Positions 24,007 through 31,061 of a stretch of 64,000 nucleotides of DNA are shown in pieces; position 1 is the first letter of the stretch; each line of letters starts with the position of its first letter. Source of the DNA: CAJPPJ01 sp963536495 (GTDB taxonomy: Bacteria > Bacillota_I > Bacilli_A > RF39 > UBA660). Both the position numbers and the translations under genes were made by a program. The notes under the pieces are model-generated. The model did no database searches and was not told the DNA's origin. It was given only the letters and a program-made list of their open reading frames with translations. Location: contig CAUTAF010000004.1 of assembly GCA_963536495.1 (NCBI GenBank), positions 1-64,000 of the forward strand, read 5' to 3'.

Positions 24007-25587
24007 TTAGAAAGGAAATTCATCATCTGTAATTTCCATTCCACCAACTTCATCAAATTCATCAAAAGTCGGTTCTTCTTTAGTTTTTTCTTCAACTTTA
24101 GCTTTTTCTTCTTTAGCCTCTTTTTCAGATTTTTCTTGATTTACTTTAGCGTCTTCTACTGAATTTTTTTCAGTATTTTCAGGCTTTTTTTCGTGTTCTG
24201 CCTTATCTTTTGCTAAAAATTCTTCTTTTTTACCTGATTTTACAGCACTTATATAATCAAGTTGTCTTTGTGCAAATTCTTTTGTACTAGCACTTGATTT
24301 AGGGTTATTTAATTTTTCTTCAACAGCTTTTGTTACACTTTGATATTGAGCAACTCTATCAGGTAAATCTCTAACAACAGCTAGACTTGTTTTTACCATT
24401 TCACCAGCAAATGCTGAATTTAATTCTTGTCCATCTTTTAAAAGACTTGGGTTGATACTAGCAACTTTTGCTGTTGATGTTACTTCCATAGCATTACTTT
24501 CATTGATTTTAGGGAATAATGCACTTACATTATCTTTTAATTTTGTAATATCTTCTTTAGCTTGTTTAGTTAAATTTTCATCAACTTCTCTATCTTCTCC
24601 ATAAACTTTATATCTATCTTCAAATCCTTTACTTAAAACTAAACTTACACTTTCTATTGGTGAATAAGATAATTCTTCTTGTTTACCTTGTCTTTTAGCT
24701 ATAAGTTCTTGTGTTTGGACTGTTTTTAAATCATTTACTTCATTTAAAACAGCAACTTTTATATTATCTGTTATATCACGAAGATGTGGTTGTTCTACCA
24801 TTATGCTTTCTTTTTGAGAACCTTTACTAGAATATTTTCCACCTAGTCCTTTCTTTTCTTCTTTTTCTTCTCCGTCTTTAACTTCTTTATCTACCATTTT
24901 AAAAACAATTTGGTTTTTAACTTCTCCCTTATCATTTAAAACAGCAACTTTTTGTTTTAATGTTTCATTGTTTTCTATGAAACTTGCAACATTTGTTTCA
25001 GCAAGAGTATTTAAAACATCTTTTCCGTAAATATTTCCTGCGTCTGTTCCTTTTGTAAAGGCATAAGTTGACGGTCTTAAAGCCATTTTATCTAAGTTAT
25101 CTATTTCTAATAATTTTTCTATTTTTTCTCCCTCTTCAAAAGTTTTCTTAACTCTTGAAGAAAAATCTTTTATATCTTCTTTAGGAACTTCTTTAAAACT
25201 CTTGTATTCTTTTCCTGTTTTTTCATTTAATTCTTCTAATATTTCATTTTTTTCTTTTGTGATATTTTCGATTTCTCTTTTTGCAAAGTTATCAATAACA
25301 TCATTAAATTTTTCTTGAGTATCAGCTTTTCCTAATTCTTCTTTAAATTTTGCTACCATAGGTACATATAAATCTGTTATAACTTCTTTATCAGCTATTC
25401 CACTTTGATAAAGTGCTATTTTATTACCCTCTTTATCTTTTTTAGCACTTGAATTTTCTTTTACAGCTTTTTCTCCAGCACTATTTAAGAAATCTCCTAG
25501 TGTGAAATCTCTCATTTGTAGTGTTCCCTCTAATATTTTACTTCTTTCTTCTTCTGTCATTTTTTTGATTTCTTTTTTTTCAGCCAT
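24007..25587 (-). CDS. Acidic-tailed protein with SSB-like C-terminus
   Basis: 526 residues. No OB-fold motif is recognisable, but the architecture resembles an SSB: a folded first 430 residues, then a Lys/Glu-rich linker (about 440-505), then a C-terminus GGMEITDDEFPF very similar to the DDDIPF-type tail that SSB uses to recruit replication proteins. The folded part contains LRDITDNIKVAVLNEVNDL and a glycine/serine loop LGGKYSSKGSQKES. A single-stranded-DNA-binding or replication-accessory role is inferred from the tail and the DnaB/DnaG neighbourhood. It also belongs to the wider set of proteins here that end in Phe. Confidence 0.6.
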   Translation of the reverse strand: MAEKKEIKKMTEEERSKILEGTLQMRDFTLGDFLNSAGEKAVKENSSAKKDKEGNKIALYQSGIADKEVITDLYVPMVAKFKEELGKADTQEKFNDVIDNFAKREIENITKEKNEILEELNEKTGKEYKSFKEVPKEDIKDFSSRVKKTFEEGEKIEKLLEIDNLDKMALRPSTYAFTKGTDAGNIYGKDVLNTLAETNVASFIENNETLKQKVAVLNDKGEVKNQIVFKMVDKEVKDGEEKEEKKGLGGKYSSKGSQKESIMVEQPHLRDITDNIKVAVLNEVNDLKTVQTQELIAKRQGKQEELSYSPIESVSLVLSKGFEDRYKVYGEDREVDENLTKQAKEDITKLKDNVSALFPKINESNAMEVTSTAKVASINPSLLKDGQELNSAFAGEMVKTSLAVVRDLPDRVAQYQSVTKAVEEKLNNPKSSASTKEFAQRQLDYISAVKSGKKEEFLAKDKAEHEKKPENTEKNSVEDAKVNQEKSEKEAKEEKAKVEEKTKEEPTFDEFDEVGGMEITDDEFPF

Positions 25588-25665
25588 TTTTAATTACCTC
25601 ACTTTTTATTTTTAATTTTTTATTAAACATTTAAACATATTTTTTTTACAAAATTTTACAAATTC

Positions 25666-26445
25666 TTAAAAGTTGTATTCTCTACCTTTATCATTTTTTT
25701 CTTTGATTTCTTCATAATCAATTTTTTCGTTATTGGTAGATTTTTCAACTTTATCATTTTTTTCTTCATTTAATCTATCTTCATATTTTAAATCAAGATT
25801 TTTCTTTTCTCTTGAAATATCTTCTATAATTACTTCTATATCTTTCTTTTCAAGATAATCTTTACCATTATTCAGTTTTTCCAAAATATTATCACTAATC
25901 AAATCTTTAAAACATTCTGTCAAAAGGAATTTTCCATACTTATCTTGTTCTTCTACATATTTTTCTTCTGAAAATGTTTCTCTTGACAAATATTCTCCTG
26001 AATTGTTAGATAAATCTCTTATGTTTAATAAGAATTTAACTTTATCTTTATCAGAGAAATACTCATCAAAATGTTCACTTCTTTTTCCTTTTTCAGTAAT
26101 ATCCTTAGCGACTTCAAAAGGTACATTATTTTCAAAAAGATTTATGCCATTTAGTTTTTCATTGTATGGTACTGATATTATTTCTGTTACATTTGGAAAA
26201 TAAGATTTTGATTGCAATAAGTCTAAGTTATCTTCAACTAATTCTTTTCTTTTGTCTTGTGATAGATTATTTGCATAATCATCTACTAAGCTATTTATAC
26301 TATTAGATAACTTTGAGCCAAAGTCTTCATCAAATTCTACCCTTTCATCTGTTTCTGAAATATTTCTCATAACATTTGACATTATGTCTAACTTGGCAGT
26401 TTCCAATTCTTTTTGTGATAAGATTTTAGAATTTCTTTCTTTCAT
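25666..26445 (-). CDS. Charged Phe-tail protein divergent from the XRE gene
   Basis: 259 residues from ATG 26445 (GAGGGTGG site; the TTG at 26460 would precede that site). Acidic, helical, no known domain; ends NDKGREYNF, the same tail class as the big paralogues. Promoter TTGACA-16-TATAAT on the complement (26502-26529), immediately next to the 21-bp palindrome 26533-26553, so it is probably controlled by the divergent XRE regulator. Function unknown. Confidence 0.6.
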   Translation of the reverse strand: MKERNSKILSQKELETAKLDIMSNVMRNISETDERVEFDEDFGSKLSNSINSLVDDYANNLSQDKRKELVEDNLDLLQSKSYFPNVTEIISVPYNEKLNGINLFENNVPFEVAKDITEKGKRSEHFDEYFSDKDKVKFLLNIRDLSNNSGEYLSRETFSEEKYVEEQDKYGKFLLTECFKDLISDNILEKLNNGKDYLEKKDIEVIIEDISREKKNLDLKYEDRLNEEKNDKVEKSTNNEKIDYEEIKEKNDKGREYNF

Positions 26446-26501
26446 CTTAACCACCCTCAATTTTATATTTTTTAAAACGAACTTTTCCGTTCATTTTATT
26501 C

Positions 26502-26585
26502 ATTATAACACTTAATAAAAAACTGTCAAAATATTTTAAGAATTTCTTAAAATTATTTTACAAATTTCTTAAAATTTGTTATAAT
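26502..26585. promoter_or_regulatory. Divergent promoters with two palindromic operators
   Basis: Leftward: TTGACA (26524-26529, complement), 16 bp, TATAAT (26502-26507, complement). Rightward: TTTACA 26557-26562, 17 bp, TATAAT 26580-26585 with extended TG. Between them lies ATTTTAAG-AATTT-CTTAAAAT (26533-26553; arms perfect 8 bp, 10 bp around a central T). Overlapping the rightward promoter is CAAATTT-CTTA-AAATTTG (26561-26578). This is the expected layout for autoregulation by the XRE protein encoded at 26625. Confidence 0.75.
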
Positions 26586-26624
26586 ATATTAAAATAAAAC
26601 ACTGAAAAAGGGGGGTAGATTTTT

Positions 26625-27005
26625 TTGAAAAACATAAAACTATACTTATCTAATATTAGATTAAGTAATGAAGAAACACAAAAAGAAATGGCTATGAAAT
26701 TAGGTTTATCTGATACAGCATTATCTTTTATAGAAAATGAAGTAAAGCCTGTTGACGCCTTATTTCTTGAAAAATTGTTTAAGGTATACAAAGATTTAAA
26801 AAGCATAGAAAAACAAAGAATAATAGGTTATTATCTTCATAAAAAGGAAGAACAATACAATTCAGAGAAACAAAGAATAACACAAGAGTTAAATAAGATA
26901 GATGAACTTATTAAATTCGCTAATGTAAACAACAAAAATAGTAAGTTTGAAATAATTTTAAAAGAATTGATTAAAATGGAAAAAAATAGTGAAAAGAAAA
27001 AATAA
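26625..27005 (+). CDS. XRE-family helix-turn-helix regulator
   Basis: 126 residues from TTG 26625, the only start near the AAGGGGGG site. ETQKEMAMKLGLSDTALSFI (about residues 17-36) is a standard XRE helix-turn-helix with a following E-N-x-V-x-P turn; a coiled-coil C-terminus (EQYNSEKQRITQELNKIDEL) likely mediates dimerisation. It probably binds the palindromes in its own promoter and the related ones at 45415, 47839, 55485 and 59497. It is 53 bp upstream of dnaB-like, so it may be co-transcribed with replication genes. Confidence 0.8.
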   Translation: MKNIKLYLSNIRLSNEETQKEMAMKLGLSDTALSFIENEVKPVDALFLEKLFKVYKDLKSIEKQRIIGYYLHKKEEQYNSEKQRITQELNKIDELIKFANVNNKNSKFEIILKELIKMEKNSEKKK

Positions 27006-27058
27006 AGGAATTTGAAAAAATAATTGAAAAAATATAAGAATGTAAATCGGAGGAAATA

Positions 27059-28573
27059 ATGGATAAGAATTTAGAAAACGAAAGCACTTTAAACTTAGAA
27101 AAATCTTTTCTAGGGGGAGTTTTCTGTATAACAAGTAAAAAGGATTTTAGTCAATTATTACATATAATTAGTCCAAAGCATTTTTCGACTACTATGAATA
27201 AAGATATATTCAGTGCTATGGAAAAGAAATATGAAGAAGATAAAATAAAGAAAGTAAGTGAGTTTGATTTTGAACTTCCTAAAGATACTCCTAAAGATAC
27301 GAAAAATAATAATGATAATAACGAAAATAAAGATAACAGTTCACTAGACAATTCATTAGACAGTTCACTAGATGAATTTCCTAAAGTTGACAATCCTGAT
27401 TTACTAATATTTGATTATGATAATTTAGTAGATACTATCCTTAAATCAAATAAGAAAACAGATGAATTTGAACTAAGAGTTTATTTAGATGAAATGTTAA
27501 GCAATAATTTCTTTTCTTACGATTTAGAAGATAAAGCTAAACTTATTGTAGAAAAAGCTAAGTTAAGAGAAATAGAAAGTTTTGGTAAGAAGATTAGTAA
27601 ACTTACAAAAGAAGTTTCTTTAACAAGTGAAGAAGTGATTGAAGAAATAGAAAAAGGTATAGATGAATTAAATCATAAGAAAATGCCTAATACAATAGTC
27701 AGTGTTAAGGATATGGCAATAAAACAGATAAATTTAGCTGATAAAATGAATGGTAATATCAGTAATGCTGGTTATAAAGTGGGATTTAGTGTAATTGATG
27801 ATAAATTAAATGGACTTTCAAAATCTGATTTAATAATCATAGCTGGAAGACCCTCAATGGGTAAAACAGCATTTGCTTTAAATGTACTTTTAAAGTTTTG
27901 TGAAAGAAATGCTAAGTTAAATGCTTTATTCTTCTCATTAGAAATGCCACCTGACCAATTATATTTTAGACTTGTAGCAATGGAAAGTGATGTACCTATT
28001 TCAAAACTAAAATATGATAATGTATATAATGATGATGAAATTACACAAAAATATGCTGAGGGGTTATCAAGAGTTGCGACTAAGAATATAAATATAGCCG
28101 ATACTTCATCTTTGACTTTGTTTGAACTTAAACAAATTGCTAAAGCACAAAGAGATAGTCAAGGTTTAGATTTGATTGTTATAGACTATTTACAACTTTT
28201 AACAGGAGAAAATAAAAGAGGACAAAATAAACAGCAAGAAGTATCTGAAATATCAAGAGGCTTAAAGCAACTTGCAAGAGAATTAAATATTCCTATAATA
28301 GCATTATCACAACTTTCAAGAGGTGTAGAAAGTAGAAGTGATAAACGCCCTATGCTTTCAGATTTAAGAGAAAGCGGTGCAATAGAGCAAGACGCTGATA
28401 TAGTTATGTTTCTATATAGAGATGAATATTATAATCCTAATTCAAGCGATTTAGGACTTGCTGAAATAATAGTTGCTAAAAATAGAAATGGAAGTGTTGG
28501 AACAGTTAAAATGCAATTTGAAAAAGAATGTACTAAATTTACTAACTATACTGATTTTAGTAATATGAATTAA
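27059..28573 (+). CDS. dnaB: Replicative DNA helicase, DnaB family
   Basis: 504 residues. N-terminal DnaB domain beginning LEKSFLGGVF, with an unusual acidic, serine/asparagine-rich insertion near residues 78-115. RecA-like motor: Walker A GRPSMGKTAFALNV near 261-274; FFSLEMPPDQL; Walker B LIVIDYLQLL near 370-379; motif IPIIALSQLSRGVESR; SDLRESGAIEQDADIVMFLYR with the conserved final arginine region. Unwinds DNA at the element's replication fork with the DnaG at 31062. GGAGG-like site before ATG 27059. Confidence 0.92.
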   Translation: MDKNLENESTLNLEKSFLGGVFCITSKKDFSQLLHIISPKHFSTTMNKDIFSAMEKKYEEDKIKKVSEFDFELPKDTPKDTKNNNDNNENKDNSSLDNSLDSSLDEFPKVDNPDLLIFDYDNLVDTILKSNKKTDEFELRVYLDEMLSNNFFSYDLEDKAKLIVEKAKLREIESFGKKISKLTKEVSLTSEEVIEEIEKGIDELNHKKMPNTIVSVKDMAIKQINLADKMNGNISNAGYKVGFSVIDDKLNGLSKSDLIIIAGRPSMGKTAFALNVLLKFCERNAKLNALFFSLEMPPDQLYFRLVAMESDVPISKLKYDNVYNDDEITQKYAEGLSRVATKNINIADTSSLTLFELKQIAKAQRDSQGLDLIVIDYLQLLTGENKRGQNKQQEVSEISRGLKQLARELNIPIIALSQLSRGVESRSDKRPMLSDLRESGAIEQDADIVMFLYRDEYYNPNSSDLGLAEIIVAKNRNGSVGTVKMQFEKECTKFTNYTDFSNMN

Positions 28574-28582
28574 ATTTATTGA

Positions 28583-28612
28583 GGATATGTTAAAGAAAAT
28601 TTTAGCATATCC
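28583..28612 (+). other. Strong stem-loop after dnaB-like gene
   Basis: GGATATGTTAAA and TTTAGCATATCC form a 12-bp stem with one G-U pair and a 6-base loop. There is no T-run, so it may be an mRNA 3'-end stabiliser or processing site instead of a terminator. Confidence 0.45.
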
Positions 28613-28667
28613 TTACATATAAGTTAAAAAAATAAAAAAAATCTTACATAACTAGGAGATGATTTTT

Positions 28668-28766
28668 ATGGTTATTTTATCTATTTTACTATATGTTTTG
28701 GGGTTTTCGTTTGTAGTTTTTGTGTTAGATTTATTTTTAAAATTACTAACAGATAGAAAAAAATAA
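28668..28766 (+). CDS. Very small single-span membrane protein
   Basis: 32 residues, ATG 28668 with TAGGAGATG site. MVILSILLYVLGFSFVVFVL is one membrane segment, followed by DLFLKLLTDRKK. No family; resembles in size and layout the proteins at 9567 and 57227. Lies 23 bp upstream of the 28790 gene, likely same transcript. Confidence 0.55.
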   Translation: MVILSILLYVLGFSFVVFVLDLFLKLLTDRKK

Positions 28767-28789
28767 AAAAATAAAAGGGGAGATATGTT

Positions 28790-29194
28790 TTGAATTATCA
28801 AAATAGGACAAGTTTTTTGGAAGTTAGTGTTGAAAATATGAGTAAATGGAAGAATGATTTAGTTACAATGTTTATGATTACCTTAACTCTTGAGAAAGGC
28901 AAGTGTATTCTTAGTGGAGAAAAAATAGGATATGATAACCGATTATACTCACAAGGTATGGTAGACAGGGAGTTTTTAGAAAAGAAGATAACTAATTTAT
29001 TCAAAAAAGATAAGAAAATTTCATTAAATTTCTTAGATAAGGAAAGAAATGAATTTGCATTTGAAGTTAAGGCAGGAGATTATTTTACAAAAACTTTAGG
29101 CAAAGAAAAGTCAGTACAATTTTGGCAAAGAGAAGATTTTTTTAGAGAACATATAATATCTAACAATAAATGTTATTTGAGAAAGGAAATATAG
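28790..29194 (+). CDS. Hypothetical protein, 134 residues, paralogue of the next gene
   Basis: TTG start 28790 behind AAGGGGAGA. Soluble, mixed alpha/beta. KKITNLFKKDKKISLNFLDK and WQREDFFREHI correspond to ERIMNLFKRDKYLSIKVDDK and KNEDFVSDYI of the next gene, so the two are tandem paralogues. No recognised family. Replication-module position suggests an accessory role only by location. Confidence 0.55.
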   Translation: MNYQNRTSFLEVSVENMSKWKNDLVTMFMITLTLEKGKCILSGEKIGYDNRLYSQGMVDREFLEKKITNLFKKDKKISLNFLDKERNEFAFEVKAGDYFTKTLGKEKSVQFWQREDFFREHIISNNKCYLRKEI

Positions 29195-29506
29195 ATGATA
29201 GAAGAAAAGGTACAAATAAATGAAAATAATATAGGATATGCACTAGATATGTTATCAATTCCAATAAATCATTGTTTTAAAGCAAAGAAAATTGATATTA
29301 AAGTAAATGATGAAGTAATGAAAAACAATGATACAGAAAGAATAATGAACTTATTTAAAAGAGATAAGTATTTATCTATAAAAGTAGATGATAAGGTTGC
29401 AATAGTGTTCTTTAAGAATAATTTTATAATAAAAAAAGGAGAAAATGAGAACAACTACAAGATTTTCATAAAAAACGAAGATTTTGTGAGTGATTATATA
29501 AATTAA
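29195..29506 (+). CDS. Hypothetical protein, 103 residues, matched by an array F spacer
   Basis: ATG directly abuts the stop of the preceding paralogue (TAG ATG), AAAGGAAA site. Shares the NLFKRDKYLSI core with its neighbour and ends NYKIFIKNEDFVSDYIN. Spacer 29793-29832 of array F encodes YKIFIKKDEDFG and matches the gene from 29454 with 22 identical bases before a 3-base indel, so the spacer came from an orthologue with one extra codon. Function unknown. Confidence 0.55.
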   Translation: MIEEKVQINENNIGYALDMLSIPINHCFKAKKIDIKVNDEVMKNNDTERIMNLFKRDKYLSIKVDDKVAIVFFKNNFIIKKGENENNYKIFIKNEDFVSDYIN

Positions 29507-29532
29507 AAAAAGACAGGTTATCCTGTCTTTTT
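29505..29532. terminator. Bidirectional terminator, 29506 gene / array F
   Basis: AAAAAGACAGG, TTAT loop, CCTGTCTTTTT: 11-bp stem ending both the + strand operon and the minus strand array F. Confidence 0.85.
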
Positions 29533-29862
29533 ACTTACATAGTTACAATAATTTTAATTTTCTTTGTGTTAATTCTTTTTTTAAAAACTAATATAGTTAT
29601 TCTTTAATGATTTCTATTGCCACAAATAATGTCGTTTAAAAACTTACATAGTTATTCTTAAATCGAAATTTTATTATATTATAAGCTGATAAATTTAATT
29701 TAAAAACTTATATAGTTACTTTTTAATACAAATCGGATACCATTTAACTTTATTACTTCTTAATTTAAAAACTAATATAGTTACTCTTTAATACTACAAG
29801 ATTTTCATAAAAAAAGATGAAGATTTTGGAAGATTTAAAAACTTACATAGTTACACTTTAAT
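29527..29862 (-). CRISPR. CRISPR-like array F on the minus strand (6 repeats, 5 spacers)
   Basis: Read on the complement, repeats are 29833-29862, 29763-29792, 29698-29727, 29634-29663, 29579-29608 and a degenerate end copy near 29527-29556. This is the second repeat flavour: ATTAAAG, then TAACTATGTAAG, then TTTTTAAAT, closer to clostridial type I-B repeats. Spacers: 40, 35, 34, 25 and about 22 bp. The leader-proximal spacer (29793-29832) matches the adjacent 29195-29506 gene antisense. No copy of the A-E leader is present. The array lies downstream of the 30040-30309 gene on the same strand with no terminator seen between them. Confidence 0.8.
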
Positions 29863-30039
29863 TGATAGATATTCACTATTTGTTAAATGCCTACCTTGTA
29901 TTTTCTTAATCAAATCAATTAGCTTGAATTTTATTGTCTAACCATTTTAGAAAAAGCATTAAAGAAAAAGCATTAAAACCTATCTGTCTATGATAACATC
30001 ATAATTCAGTTCATTTTCTTTAATTGAGGTAGACAATTT
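29863..30039 (-). other. Spacer region upstream of array F
   Basis: 177 bases with no ORF. Contains a direct repeat AGAAAAAGCATTAA (about 29951-29980, two copies) and no convincing promoter on the minus strand, suggesting that array F is read through from the 30309 gene or uses a weak promoter. Confidence 0.4.
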
Positions 30040-30309
30040 TTATTTTTTAAATTCTTCTTCAAAATCTTTTAATCCTTTTTTTCTTCTTTCTTTAATGAAA
30101 ATTCTTCTCTCTTTAATTAATTCTTCAAATTCTTTTAAATCTATTTCTTCAGCATACTTTCTCAAAAAAACTTTGGCTGATTGTTTATATACTTGTGCAT
30201 TAGTTTTTTTTCTGTTTCTTTCTCTATATTCTTTATTTCTTTCTGTTTGCATTTTGATTTGTTCTTCTGTTAGAGGTTTTCTAACTCTCTTTTTTTTAAC
30301 AACTTCCAC
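30040..30309 (-). CDS. Small very basic protein, 89 residues
   Basis: GTG 30309 is the best start (AAGGAAG eight bases upstream); GTG 30318 overlaps that site. Very rich in Lys/Arg/Glu: KKKRVRKPLTEEQIKMQTER, YRERNRKK, and a C-terminal helix LIKERRIFIKERRKKGLKDF. Probably nucleic-acid-binding; the N-terminal layout is reminiscent of small plasmid or phage DNA-binding proteins but no family is certain. Divergent from array E with a TTGACA-17-TATAAT promoter (30349-30377). Confidence 0.55.
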   Translation of the reverse strand: MEVVKKKRVRKPLTEEQIKMQTERNKEYRERNRKKTNAQVYKQSAKVFLRKYAEEIDLKEFEELIKERRIFIKERRKKGLKDFEEEFKK

Positions 30310-30348
30310 ATTTCTCACTTCCTTATTCTATTATTTATTCTTAATTAT

Positions 30349-30612
30349 ATTATACCATAATATATATAGTATGTCAATATTTTACAAAAATATATTATAC
30401 CATTTAGAATTAAAAATAACTTGATTTTTTGGCTTGAATATGATAGTATATAGATATAAATTTACCAAGTGAATATTTAGAAAATTATAATGAAATGGTA
30501 TTTTGAACGAATATTGTAAAATTCGTAAAACACTTGGAAAAAATCGTTAAAGAACATTGGGAATATTAAAAAATTAAGAGGGTAGTGTTTTAGCAAGTAG
30601 CGAAAAATTGTT
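30349..30612. promoter_or_regulatory. Divergent promoters and array E leader
   Basis: Leftward: TTGACA (30372-30377, complement), 17 bp, TATAAT (30349-30354, complement). Rightward: TTGATT 30421-30426, 17 bp, TAGTAT 30444-30449. The leader carries the perfect inverted pair CCAAGTG / CACTTGG about 75 bp apart, AACATTGGGAATATT, and a terminal GCGAAAAATTGTT before the first repeat. Confidence 0.75.
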
Positions 30613-31016
30613 ATTAAAGTTTAACAGAATTTGTTTTTAAATATCTTCTTGTCTATCTTTTCTAAACTACCTTTTAAAATTAAAGTTTAACAGAATTTGT
30701 TTTTAAATAGTATATCCATAGCAGTTTCAATATCTTTATTATCTATTAAAGTTTAACAGAATTTGTTTTTAAATTATAAATCACTTGATTTGGTGCAATA
30801 AGTCGCTATTATTAAAGTTTAACAGGATTTGTTTTTAAATGTATATTCAACAACTTTTATATTAAAACCTTGTGAATTAAAGTTTAACAGGATTTGTTTT
30901 TAAAAATAAATAAAACCACTTATTAAAAAATAAAATTAAACACTAACAGAATTTGTTTTTAAAAAGCCATAATAAAAATTTTATTGATTAAAAATTAACA
31001 AAATATGTTTCTAACT
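30613..31016 (+). CRISPR. CRISPR-like array E (7 repeats, 6 spacers)
   Basis: Repeats at 30613, 30679, 30745, 30811, 30876, 30935 and a degenerate copy at 30987. The first three repeats are identical. Spacers are 36, 36, 36, 35, 29 and 22 bp. Spacer 30841-30875 matches the adjacent primase gene at 31858-31892 with 31 of 35 bases, and its complement encodes SQGFNIKVVEY versus SQGFNIKVIEY. Complements of 30643-30678 (LKGSLEKIDKK) and 30709-30744 (DNKDIETAMDI) are peptide-like without a match here. Confidence 0.9.
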
Positions 31017-31052
31017 AAAAAGAACTAATATTATTTAATATCAGTTCTTTTT
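31017..31052 (+). terminator. Terminator of array E
   Basis: AAAAAGAACT-AATATTA and TAATATCAGTTCTTTTT form a stem with one mismatch; bidirectional with the convergent primase gene. Confidence 0.7.
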
Positions 31053-31061
31053 TTATTTGCA

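Noticed and set aside
27059..28573. Phage origin based on the DnaB/DnaG pair
   Set aside because: No capsid, terminase, portal or tail genes in 64 kb, while a VirB4-type ATPase and exported transfer-like proteins are present.
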